Part shown: positions 17,229 through 28,000 of the stretch, in pieces | Layout of the letters: each line of letters starts with the position of its first letter | How positions within the stretch are numbered: position 1 is the stretch's first letter | Assembly (NCBI GenBank): GCA_023664325.1 | Contig: JAMPFS010000021.1 | Coordinates: 1 to 52,226 of the forward strand | DNA from: Clostridium sp. | Lineage (GTDB): Bacteria > Bacillota > Clostridia > Lachnospirales > Lachnospiraceae | Direction: 5' to 3' | DNA: 52,226 bases | Made by a program: the position numbers and the translations under genes | Notes under the pieces: generated by a model | Database searches by the model: none | Seen by the model: the letters and a program-made list of their open reading frames with translations, nothing else | Told to the model about the DNA's origin: nothing

Positions 17229-19625
17229 TTACAGTTCAACAACTACATCATTTTCTGCTAACAATTCACTTGCTTTCAAATAATTGTCTGCTAAAACCGT
17301 TCCATTTAAGGTAACCCTGGTGACACCGGATTCCCTGCCGTTCGGATTCTTCACTGTGATATGGAGCTTTGTTCCACGGAAATCTTTCTCCATTGTAAAT
17401 TCCTTCCAGTCAGAGGAAACTGCCGGATCAATCCGCAGCCCGTCAAAATCAGGACGAAGACCCAGGATACCCTCCACGCAGCCAACCATGACCGTAGATG
17501 CCGTACCAGTCAGCCAGTGGACATGCGCACGTCCCTCAAACGGTGAATCCACACTCTCCGTAAACTGTCCGTGGCAGTATGGCTCAAGTTTGCGAATCTC
17601 TGCTTTGTCATTCATGGAGGCAGGTGAGGACTCCGTAAAGTACTCAAATGCGCGGTTTCCATGTCCCATCAGTGACTCGGCAAGGATAATCCAGCCCTGC
17701 GGCTGTGAAAAAATTCCGCCGTTCTCTTTCGTTGACTCATTAAACAACAGCATCAATGCCCCGTCAAATGCATGCTCCACATAAGATGGCGCCATCACTC
17801 TGACACCATATGGCGTGTTCAGCTCCCTGTGTACGGACTCCAAGGCAAGTTCTGCCTGTTCCTTTGTCGCCAGCCCGGAAATCACAGACCATGACTGTGG
17901 ATTCAGCCACATATTTGCTTCCGGATCTTTCTTTGAACCGATGACCTGTCCATCCTCCTTGTAACCGCGGACAAAACGATCCTCTTCCCAGCAGGTATCC
18001 TGTATGATATCCCCAAGCTTTTTCTGGTTCTCATCAAGATAGCGGATATATTCCGTATCTCCCTTGTACTCTGCAAACTTACGCAGCACAGTAAATGCAT
18101 AATAAAGCTGCATGGCAACAAAGCTGGATTCGCCCTGCTTGCCAAGCCTCAGGCAGTCGTTCCAGTCTGCATGAAGCCCTGCCGGCATTCCATGACTTCC
18201 AAGACGGTTCATGGAAAAATCTATGGCTCTCTTTAAATGCTCATAAACCGTATCTTCCCCACCGTTCGCATAGAGGATGGTTTCATCCATAAAAGCCACA
18301 TTCCCCGATTCCGCAATATACTTATACACGGTCGGGAACAGCCATAACGCATCATCTGCACGGTAGGCAGGATGCCCGGTTGCCTTCACATAGGAAGCAT
18401 CATCCGGTGTATCCTCATGCCCGGCATTATGGGTAAATTTCACAAGCGGCAGTCCGCCTCCATTATCTACCTGCGCTGACAACATAAAACGGATTTTCTC
18501 CAATGCCATCTCCGGGTTTAAATGAATGATACCCTGAATATCCTGTACTGTATCACGGTAACCATATCCGTTGCGCAGCCCGCAGTAGGTAAAGGATGCC
18601 GCTCTCGACCAGATAAATGTCATAAAGCACTGGTATGCATTCCATGTATTAATCATACTGTTAAAGCTGTCTGACGGCGTCTTGACCTGTAAATGCGATA
18701 ACTGTCCATGCCAGTATTCTTTAAGCCCTGCCAGTTCCGCCTGTGTTGCAGCCTCCACATCCCGGTAATCTGAAAGGATTGCATCTGCCTCCTCATTGTT
18801 CTTCATTCCCAGAACAAAACAGATCGTTTTGGTTTCCCCCGGTTCAAGCGCTATCTTTGTGTGCAGCGCCCCGCAGCCGTTAGAATTATAATTAAGGGTT
18901 CCGTCACACTGTCCATTTTCTACCGCAGCCGGATTCCCATAGCCGTGGTAATTTCCGAGAAAGCTCTCCCTGTCACCGTTGTAGGAATCCACCTTCGCCC
19001 CGGCTAACCCAAAGAAGCGGGAAGTATTCTGGTTGCCGTCCACATCATTCTTAATATGCTCATTGAGCGTCTGATAAATCTTATTCTCTTTAAAATAAGT
19101 TTTCGTAATAAATAACGTATATTGGAGGTTTACCTGATCCTGCTCATAATTGCTGTTATTGGTAAACTCACAGTAGCCAAACGCAGAAATGTTTCGTTTC
19201 CGGTCGGATGTATTTGTCACTTTCAGTCTCCACACCTCATAGGTCTTATCAAGCGGCACATAATAAAGCGCCTCTGACTTAATATCTGCATATTCTGCAA
19301 TCATATTCGTATATCCGATCCCATGATGGCATTCGCTCTTATAAACAGACAAATCTTTGCCAACCGGCTGCCAGGATGCCGACCAGTAATCCTTTGTATC
19401 ATCATCCCGTAAATAGATGTAACGCCCCGGCTGGTCAAACTGATTGAAGACATAACGGATAATTCTCCCGTTTGCCCCGCTCTTTTCAAAACTGTAACCT
19501 CCTGCATTGTTGGAAATAATGGCTCCATATGCCGGTGACCCCAGATAGTTTACCCACGGCGCCGGCGTATCCGGCCGGGTAATCACATACTCTTTTGCTG
19601 CCTCGTCAAAATAACCATAATTCAT
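17229..19625 (-). CDS. GH94 cellobiose phosphorylase-like enzyme
   Basis: Intracellular glycoside phosphorylase that splits a beta-glucoside, probably cellobiose, with phosphate to give glucose 1-phosphate and glucose. The 798-aa protein matches GH94 throughout: N-terminal beta-sandwich ('NYGYFDEAAKEYVITRPDTP', 'PWVNYLG'), then the (alpha/alpha)6 barrel with 'GLRNGYGYRDTVQD', 'PAYRADDALWLFPTVYKYI' and the catalytic-acid motif 'ADWND', whose final Asp is residue 490, the same number as in the characterised Cellvibrio gilvus enzyme. There is no signal peptide, as expected. Start ATG has AAGGAGAA. No transporter or regulator lies beside it, and specificity for cellobiose over longer dextrins is an inference. 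Confidence 0.88.
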   Translation of the reverse strand: MNYGYFDEAAKEYVITRPDTPAPWVNYLGSPAYGAIISNNAGGYSFEKSGANGRIIRYVFNQFDQPGRYIYLRDDDTKDYWSASWQPVGKDLSVYKSECHHGIGYTNMIAEYADIKSEALYYVPLDKTYEVWRLKVTNTSDRKRNISAFGYCEFTNNSNYEQDQVNLQYTLFITKTYFKENKIYQTLNEHIKNDVDGNQNTSRFFGLAGAKVDSYNGDRESFLGNYHGYGNPAAVENGQCDGTLNYNSNGCGALHTKIALEPGETKTICFVLGMKNNEEADAILSDYRDVEAATQAELAGLKEYWHGQLSHLQVKTPSDSFNSMINTWNAYQCFMTFIWSRAASFTYCGLRNGYGYRDTVQDIQGIIHLNPEMALEKIRFMLSAQVDNGGGLPLVKFTHNAGHEDTPDDASYVKATGHPAYRADDALWLFPTVYKYIAESGNVAFMDETILYANGGEDTVYEHLKRAIDFSMNRLGSHGMPAGLHADWNDCLRLGKQGESSFVAMQLYYAFTVLRKFAEYKGDTEYIRYLDENQKKLGDIIQDTCWEEDRFVRGYKEDGQVIGSKKDPEANMWLNPQSWSVISGLATKEQAELALESVHRELNTPYGVRVMAPSYVEHAFDGALMLLFNESTKENGGIFSQPQGWIILAESLMGHGNRAFEYFTESSPASMNDKAEIRKLEPYCHGQFTESVDSPFEGRAHVHWLTGTASTVMVGCVEGILGLRPDFDGLRIDPAVSSDWKEFTMEKDFRGTKLHITVKNPNGRESGVTRVTLNGTVLADNYLKASELLAENDVVVEL

Positions 19626-19672
19626 ACTGTTCTCCTTTTCCTTTCACTATTATAGGCTATTATTTCTTTTAT

Positions 19673-19719
19673 AAAAGGAACTGCCACATAAAATATGAAC
19701 TTCATGCGATAGTTCCCTT
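19673..19719 (-). terminator. Terminator-like hairpin after pnp
   Basis: Minus-strand AAGGGAACT and AGTTCCTTTT flank a 28-base loop region, followed by TTTTATAAAAG. It lies just past the pnp stop (19730). The stem has one bulged G and a long loop, so it is a moderate candidate. Confidence 0.5.
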
Positions 19720-19729
19720 CATTTGCTGT

Positions 19730-21820
19730 TTATTCTTCCACTGCGTCCTTCAGGCTTAAGCTGATCTTGCCCATGCGGTCAATCTCAAGCACCTTAACCT
19801 TAACGGTGTCACCGATATTCACAACATCCTCAACCTTTGCCACCCTCTCATGGGAAAGCTTTGAAATGTGGATTAATCCGTCTTTGTTTGGCGAAAGCTC
19901 TACAAATGCGCCAAAATTCATAATGCGGACAACCTTGCCCTCATATATTTTTCCAACCTCAATCGGATCTACAATAGAGTGGATAATCTTAAGCGCCTGA
20001 TCGATGCCTGCCTGATCCACGCCACAAACAGAGACTATGCCCTCGTCATCAATATCAATCTTAACACCTGTCTCCTCAATAATCGCATTGATGGTCTTGC
20101 CACGCTGTCCAATAATCTCACCGATTTTTTCCGGATCCACCTTAAGCGTGCAGATCTTAGGCGCTAAGGCGCCAACCGTCTCGCGCGGCTTGTCAATTGC
20201 CTTTGACATAACCTCGTCCATAATGTAGAGTCTTGCCTCTCTTGTTCTGCGAATCGCCTCTTCCACGATTGGTCTGGTAAGACCATGAATCTTGATATCC
20301 ATCTGGATGGCTGTAATACCATCATGGGTACCGGTTACCTTGAAATCCATGTCGCCAAAGAAATCTTCAAGCCCCTGAATATCTGTTAATACGATATAAT
20401 CGTCATCTGTATCGCCTGTTACCAGACCACAGGAAATACCTGCAACCATCTTCTTAATTGGTACACCGGCAGCCATAAGTGACATACAGGATGCACAGGT
20501 CGATGCCATTGATGTAGAACCGTTCGACTCAAACGTCTCTGAGACTGTACGGATTGCATACGGGAACTCCTCCTCGGATGGAAGAACCGGAATTAATGCA
20601 CGCTCTGCCAACGCGCCGTGTCCAATCTCACGGCGTCCCGGCCCTCTCGATGGCTTTGTCTCACCGACCGAATAGGATGGGAAATTATATTGGTGCATAT
20701 ATCTCTTATTTGTCTCAAGAAGATTGAGACCGTCAATTCTCTGCGCTTCCGATAATGGCGCTAATGTGGTGACGTTACAAATCTGAGTCTGTCCACGGGT
20801 AAACATTGCCGAACCATGCACTCTTGGAATAATATCAATCTCAGAAGCCAATGGACGGATCTGCGTAATCTCACGACCGTCCGGTCTCTTATGGTCAACT
20901 AAGATCATTTTACGGACTGTCTTCTTCTGATACTGGTAAATTGCCTCGCCCAGTACAGCAAGCCACTCCTCATTGTCAGCAAATGCCTCCTCAAGCTTTT
21001 CTGTAATCTGGCGGATATTCTCCTCTCTTACCTGCTTCTCATCCGTAAAGACAGCCTGTTCCATCTCTGCCGGAGGAACAATCTCCTTGATTGCTGCAAA
21101 CAGCTCCTCCGGAACTGCACAGCTTGTATAGGAATGTTTTGGTTTGCCACATTCTGCAACAATCTTATTAATAAACGCAATGACCTGCTGATTGATCTCA
21201 TGTGCCGCATAGATAGCTTCAATCATCCTATCCTCCGGAACCTCATTGGCGCCAGCCTCAATCATAATAACCTTCTCCGCAGTGGAAGCAACCGTAAGCT
21301 TCAGATCTGACACTGCATTCTGCGCCTCATTTGGATTAAATACAAATTCGCCATCAATCAGACCTACCTGTGTCGTTGCACATGGACCGTCAAACGGAAT
21401 ATCAGAAATTGCGGTCGCAATCGCAGAACCAAGCATTGCCGTAAGCTCTGGCGAACACTCCGGATCCACAGACATAACCAGATTGTTAAGTGTTACATCA
21501 TTCCTGTAATCCTTTGGAAACAAAGGCCGCATCGGACGGTCAATGACACGGGAAGTGAGAATTGCATTTTCACTTGCCTTACCCTCTCTCTTATTAAAAC
21601 CGCCCGGAATCTTTCCTACTGAATAAAGCTTTTCTTCATACTCTACGGAAAGTGGGAAAAAATCAATCCCTTCTCTTGGTTTGTCTGATGCAGTTGCTGT
21701 AGATAATACAACGGTATCTCCATAGTGCATAAACGCTGCGCCATTTGCCTGTGCTGCAACTCGTCCAACATCCACACGAAGTGTTCTGCCGGCAAGTTCC
21801 ATTTCAAACTTCTTGTACAT
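19730..21820 (-). CDS. pnp: Polynucleotide phosphorylase
   Basis: Phosphorolytic 3'-5' exoribonuclease and degradosome component. The 696-aa protein has two RNase-PH domains (about 10-230 and 310-540; 'FFPLSVEYEEK' and 'GRREIGHGALAERAL' with active-site residues in 'DIKIHGLT'), a KH domain at about 550-610 ('IIGQRGKTINAIIEETGVKIDI') and a C-terminal S1 domain ending 'KISLSLKDA'. Length is standard. The ATG has a clear AAGGAG. In most bacteria it follows rpsO directly; here an 8.2-kb adhesin gene separates them, and pnp has its own promoter and a structured leader. Confidence 0.97.
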   Translation of the reverse strand: MYKKFEMELAGRTLRVDVGRVAAQANGAAFMHYGDTVVLSTATASDKPREGIDFFPLSVEYEEKLYSVGKIPGGFNKREGKASENAILTSRVIDRPMRPLFPKDYRNDVTLNNLVMSVDPECSPELTAMLGSAIATAISDIPFDGPCATTQVGLIDGEFVFNPNEAQNAVSDLKLTVASTAEKVIMIEAGANEVPEDRMIEAIYAAHEINQQVIAFINKIVAECGKPKHSYTSCAVPEELFAAIKEIVPPAEMEQAVFTDEKQVREENIRQITEKLEEAFADNEEWLAVLGEAIYQYQKKTVRKMILVDHKRPDGREITQIRPLASEIDIIPRVHGSAMFTRGQTQICNVTTLAPLSEAQRIDGLNLLETNKRYMHQYNFPSYSVGETKPSRGPGRREIGHGALAERALIPVLPSEEEFPYAIRTVSETFESNGSTSMASTCASCMSLMAAGVPIKKMVAGISCGLVTGDTDDDYIVLTDIQGLEDFFGDMDFKVTGTHDGITAIQMDIKIHGLTRPIVEEAIRRTREARLYIMDEVMSKAIDKPRETVGALAPKICTLKVDPEKIGEIIGQRGKTINAIIEETGVKIDIDDEGIVSVCGVDQAGIDQALKIIHSIVDPIEVGKIYEGKVVRIMNFGAFVELSPNKDGLIHISKLSHERVAKVEDVVNIGDTVKVKVLEIDRMGKISLSLKDAVEE

Positions 21821-21858
21821 AACTTATCTCCTTAAAATAAAATTAATCCTGGTAAACC

Positions 21859-21912
21859 ACCGAAACAACTGACCTGGCAACAATTTATTATTTCCACGTC
21901 AGAAGTCTCGGT
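21859..21912 (-). promoter_or_regulatory. Structured leader in the pnp mRNA
   Basis: The pnp 5' region folds into a two-tier stem: ACCGA/TCGGT outside and CTGACgTGG/CCAgGTCAG inside, separated by a symmetric 5-by-5 internal loop. A further small stem CTTACC/GGTAAG lies just upstream near the start of the transcript. Stem-loop leaders are the target of pnp autoregulation in other bacteria; a similar role here is an inference. Confidence 0.5.
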
Positions 21913-21936
21913 ATATGCCTTACCACAATCAAGGTA

Positions 21937-21965
21937 AGTATAACACAGAAAAGGAAGTGTTGCAA
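21937..21965 (-). promoter_or_regulatory. Promoter of pnp overlapping the adhesin terminator
   Basis: Minus-strand -35 TTGCAA and -10 TATACT with a 17-base spacer. The -35 is formed by bases inside the 3' arm of the adhesin terminator hairpin. It gives pnp independent transcription about 110 bases before its ATG. Confidence 0.65.
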
Positions 21966-21991
21966 AGGTTTTATTCCTTTGTAACACTTCC
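21953..21991 (-). terminator. Terminator of the giant adhesin gene
   Basis: A 16-bp stem (GGAAGTGTTaCAAAGG against CCTTTGcAACACTTCC, one A-G mismatch) with a 7-base loop, followed by TTTTCTG on the minus strand. It lies about 30 bases beyond the adhesin stop. Confidence 0.85.
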
Positions 21992-22022
21992 CTGCCTTCT
22001 TTTCTATCTTCGAGCGGAATCC

Positions 22023-25000
22023 TTATCGTCTGCGGTCATTTCTCTTTTTGAAGAACAGCAGACAATACAATCCTGCGATAGACAGGAGCAATAATGTAAC
22101 CACAAACCGAACCGGTGTCATATCCCCTGTTTTTTTACTTGTCGTTTTCGTCGTCTTCTTCTTTTCCGAAGAAACATCTTTCTTTTTATCGTACAGAGTA
22201 ATCAAATGATTCTCTGCAAGCGTTGCCTTATCCCCGTCTAAGATATAGATTTGTCCGGTGGAGTCAATATAAAACCGTATATCCTCTGCCAGCTCATATC
22301 CCTCCGGCGCCTTATTTTCCCGGAGCACATAAATGATCCGTTCTTCGTCGGTACTTGCAAGCAGATACTTTTGTGGAATTTCCTTTGCCTTTCCCTTTGA
22401 AGTCCATGAATATATCACGGTATCCGTCTCTTCCAACAGAATCGAGAACTTGGCGCCGGCTAAAAGTTTATTCTTTTTGCCTGCATCTGCTTTTGCAATG
22501 GAAAGCTTTAACACATCATCCACCATAGTAACCGTTTTATCATCTACAGCCTGACCGTTCACATAGACCGTTCCGTTTTCGTCTACCCGGAAAGTGATAC
22601 TCTCCGTATATGCATATCCGTCCGGAGCAGCTGTCTCTGTCAGAATATAATCCACATTTGGTTTGAACAGCTTGCCGTCTAAATTATACGGTGTTGTGGT
22701 ACTGGTCCATGAAATCGGCGTAAACTCTGTATCCTCCACAGATGTAATCGTCAAAACAGCTCCCGGTACCTCTTTACCGCCTGCATCCTGCTTGCTGAAA
22801 ATAATTCCCGTATATTCATCATACATAACCAGCGTGTTATTGTCTGCCTTTTCCCCGTCTGTCCGTTTTACAACCCCGTCCTTTGTCACAACAAAATCAA
22901 TCGGCTGTGAAACGGCATATAATTCCGGTGCTTCAAGCTCACAGAGCGTATAGATGTTTTCATCCTGCAAGGATGGCATCAGCTTTGATGCATCTAACTC
23001 ATGCGCTTTTCCGTCCGTTACCCACTGCTCCAAAATCTCTCCATTGGTATTTTTAACTGCCAGCTTTGCGCCGGCAAGCGGCTTATTCGAGCCGGCAATC
23101 TGCTTATCCACCCGTACTTTAAAAGGCGTATCCTTCATGACAATCTGGTTGTTTGTTGCAGCGCTATTGCCAATATAAAGCTCATCATCCGCACTGTGGA
23201 TGGAGAAATTGATATCCTTCGCATAAGTATAGCCGCCAATGGTTACAGTCTCCGACAAGATATATGCAGTATCCGGCTTAAACTGTAGGTACCGGAACTC
23301 TTTTACCTTGCCATCTGTCACCCATTCCACCGGCACAAAATCTGCATCCGCCACGGAGGAGATCCGCAAGGTCACACCGGACATCGGCTGGTTCGTGCCT
23401 GCATCCACCTTATTAATATAGAAAATCTTATTATCATCCACAATTTGAATCAGATTTCCAACGTAGGCTTCATTTGTTGCAGCATTGACTGCATTCCCAT
23501 CTTTGATATAGAACAATACCGGTGATGCAATCTTATATCCTTTTGGCGCCTCTGTTTCTTTCAGCAGATAATATCCGCCTTCCTTAAGCTTCGTATAATC
23601 CAGCACAGTAGAACTGAGCGTTGTGGTAAAGCTTTGTAACAGCTTGCCTTCTGCGCCATTTGCATTTGATTCATGTAATTCAAATTTTGCGCCCGGCAAT
23701 ACCGCATATTCCGCATTCAGCTTCCGCATACGGATGTTTAGCGGCTCATCTTCCATAGAAAGTGTCAGTCTGTCATAACTTAAACCACTTCCATCTCCCG
23801 AGGTCACGGTCATCTTTCCGTCATCATCCAATGTAAATGCAATTTCTGCCGCTTTTTGATATCCATCCGGTGCCGTAATCTCCCGGAAAATATAATCTTC
23901 CGGTGTTAATTCGATTTCTTTCGGCGCTGTCGTGCTGATCCACGTCTGCAGCTCCGTGCCATCTGCGCTGTAAATACCAAGTTCCGCACCGGCTATTCTG
24001 TTTCCGGTCTGTGCATCAAGCTTACTGAAATAAACAGCTTTTTTCGCCTTATCTTCCATAACCACTGTACCGTCTGCAAGCGGTGTCATTCCGGAATCCG
24101 TCACTCTGTATACGGTGCCATCATAGCCAATCGCAATCCGGATATCCTCTGCTAACTGATAGCCATTTGGTGCCGAGTCCGTTGGCGTTGGCGCACTTTT
24201 TTCATGAATGGTATATCTTGTATATTCACCCTCTTTATCCGGCGCCTTGAGTTTATTATAAGGAATATCCTGCACACTGCCTGTGCTGGTAAAGGAATAA
24301 ACAGATGTGTTAGTCTCATCCTCAATCACCTCTAATAACGCGCCAACCAGGTCTGTATCCGCGGCATCTGCATCCACCTTGCGCACCTTAAGAGACAGTC
24401 TGTCATCCCGCATAATGACATTTTTATTGCTGACCGAACCATCCCCACTGATATAGCGCAAAGCGCCATCCTCTAAAATTTCAAATACAACATCTGCTGC
24501 GCTCCGGTATCCGTCCGGCGCCTTTATTTCCTTTAAAGTATACCGTTTTCCAACCTTTAACTTTGAATACGGCAGCGAATGTTGTGTGCCGCTCCCTCCT
24601 GTTGTCCACTTGTCAATCTCGTTTCCTTCTTCGTCATATACTGCAAGCTCTGCGCCCTCTAACTCGGTCGCTCCGCCCACCGCATATTTATGAACCGTAA
24701 CCGAAATCGGTGTATCTGTAAAGGTAACATCCACCGTTGTCTCATTTAATACATTGACAGATGGCGTGATAACCTTATTCAGCGTATAGCCCTGTGGCGC
24801 TTCTAACTCTTTTACAATATAGTATCCGATCGGAAGATCCTCAAATATCGCAATGCCTTCCGCATCCGTTGTTGCCGTATAATGTTTGCCATTCTTCTGA
24901 TACTCGGTACCGTCCTGATTATATAATCCAAAGACTGCGCCTTTTAACTTATTCAGGCTCGTAAGACCGGTTTTCAGGACACGGATCTTTCCTAAAATCT

Positions 25001-28000
25001 GTTCGTTGTCAAAGGTTTCAATAACCGGAACATTTGTATAATTCTCTTTCCGCTCACTATGTCCAACCTGATCTTTTCCAGGGAACTGTGTCCGCGTAAG
25101 TTCTGCATAAGTATATGTTTTTACATTGTCCGGATCCAGCTTGTAACCGGCAGGCGCTGCTACTTCCCGAACCTGATACTGCGGCTCCTCCTCCGGCTTT
25201 TCTGAAATACCGACATTTACAAATTCCACCTTGCCGTCTGCCTGGGAATATGCCCATTGAACATGTTCCCATTGCCATTTGTTATCTTTCTTAACATACC
25301 GCAGAAATTCAAATTGCGCGCCCTCCAAAGGCACATCATCCTGATCCTTCTTCATCACATAGAACGATACATACTGATAGCCAACTGGCAATTCCTCATT
25401 CTCAATAATGCTCTGATTGCCGGTATCAAGATTATACAATGTAGTATATAACTTATTCTCCGTAACCTCAACCTTCCACTCGCTATTGTCCAGCTTGTAA
25501 TTGGTCGGCGCCTTTGTTTCCCTGATGGTATAAGTATCGTAAATCAGATTTTCAAACAATACAATACCATCATTTGTTCGAGAAACCGCTGTTGCAACTT
25601 TCAGACCATTGCTGTCATATAAGGTAAATTCTGCCCCTTCCAGCCAGTTGTCAGTCTTATTACCCTGCGCACGCTTTTGGAAACGGATACTGGCATTTTC
25701 CTTCTTGTTAATATAAGTATAGGAAAGCGTTTTATCCGGATCCGCATCAATGTCAGCCGTGGTAATGGCAGTCACATCCGTTGACATGATATAACCCTTG
25801 ATTCCGGCTGTCTCCCGTAATGTATAATTGCCATACGGGATATCCGTAAAGCTCAATTTCCCATCTTTATCTGTAGATCCGATTTTGTAAAGGCTTCCTG
25901 CGCTTGTATACAAACCAAAGGCAACGCCCTCTAACGGTTTTCCAGGAGTGGAATCATCTGTTTTGATGATGCGCACATTAAATTTGATTTTTTCATTCAC
26001 AATCTCTAAGTCATAACCAGCCGTGGAATTCACAACAACTGTCCGGTCTGCCGCTTTTATGTAACCGGTATTGTCACCTTCCTTGACAACATAGGTTCCA
26101 AATGGAAGCTGTTCAAACACGGCAACACCATTCGTATCCGTCTTCACCGTATATGGTTCACTCGTTCCCGGTTTATTGACCTGCGCATCCCCCTGCCATA
26201 AAGTAAAGGTAATCCCCTCTAAGGCTTTTGCAGGCGTAGAATCATCCAGCTTCTTAATGCGGATCAAGCCAAGCGCTTCGTCATCTGTGACAGTCTCCTT
26301 CACGGTCACATCCGCATGCTCTTTTCCTGTTCCTGCCTGGAAAGAATAAATCGTATTGTTGATGACATACCCATCCGGCGCTTTTGTCTCCCTGTAATAA
26401 TACGTTTTCCCTAACTCCAAATCCGCAAAAGTAAGCGTGCCGTCGGCAGCGGTAGTCTTCTTTTCAATAAAATCCGTACAATTCGCATCACTATACAGCG
26501 AAAATTCCGCACCCGATATCGTAACCGTATCCTCATCGGCTTTGACCTTCGTAAGCAACATGGAAACCTTTACTTTCCGGTTTGTAACATGCAGGGCTTT
26601 CTTAGTACCTCCCTCCACTGTAACGTCAGCCGTTGCTGCTGCTCCGTAGCTTACGGTTCCATCTGTGCTGACATTCACCGGATAGATGGCAGTTGATCCT
26701 TCATATCCATCCGGCGCAGTTGTCTCCCGTATATAATATGTCACTGCCTTATCGCTATAATCGACCGTAAATTTTACAATGCCATTATCGGAAGTGGTCT
26801 GGCTTGCCACGGCATTCCGACCATTTTGCGCATCCGCCTGGCTCGTATACAACGTAAAGACTGCTCCCTTTAAAGAAGTCCTTTTCGCTGCGTTATCATC
26901 CGTCTTATAGACAAATAATTCTGTTTTTTTCTCAATCGGTGAATTTTTCACTACATGTTCAATGTAGCGGATCTGTGTCGCTGTATCCACCTTTAACTGT
27001 GCATCCGTTATGGTAACCGTTTCATTCTGCTGCGGTTTTACATATCCATCCGGTGCCTGGTTTTCCTGTAAGGTATAGGAAATTCCGCCCGTGGAAGAAG
27101 AAATGCCCTTAAAGACAGCAAATCCATCCTCATCTGTGGTCTCCACACCTGCGGATACGCCCTCAAAAAACAGTTCAAACACAGCTCCCTCTAACGCTTT
27201 CCCGGTTTCTGCATCCACTTTCTTAATCCGCAGTTCCTTTTCCAATACGGAACCTGCTGATGAAGAGGAGAAGGAAACTCCATTTACCTCATCCGATGTA
27301 TCGGATTTTGAAAATCCATCACCTTCAAAATCAACCGTGTTCTTTACTTTGATTCCTTCACTCTCGATTCTTTCAGCGGATATGTTAAACCTCGTGCGGA
27401 ATGCAAATTCCAGCATGTCTGTTCCAATTTTCGGCAGTTTCACTGTAATATTGCCATTGATGACAACAACTGTGTAATCGCCAGCCGGAACCTCGCTTCT
27501 CACTCCATCCCTTGTGGTACGGTACAGGTGGTACCGGTATGTATCATCCGATATAAAATCAAAATAACTCTCCAGTTTATCGCGGATTACCGGATTATCA
27601 ATATCGGACATGTCATAATGGCCTTCATTAATCTTCACCGACCAGTCCACGTAATCTTTTCCACTCTGGTATGCATATTCCTTTCCCAGTGTTCCGCCTG
27701 TATCACCGGTCACCGTCTTATCCTCTTTGTCCGTTACCTGGATATCCCCTTCATAGGTTGCCGACACTTCGGCATGATTGGTGTAGGAATTTGTTGCATC
27801 GGAATTCTTATAATCCGTAGGTCTTGTCTCATACGCAATTCTAAATTCCCCCTGTAAATAACTGCCAATGACATTCTCGGTCAAAGTAAGCTTTAATGTA
27901 TTAGAGGTTTTGTCATACTGATAGCCGGAAAGCTCCTTAAGCGTGTAATCGTTCCAACGGTCTAACAGCTTCACGCTTCCCTCCACCAGTTCTGTTCCGG

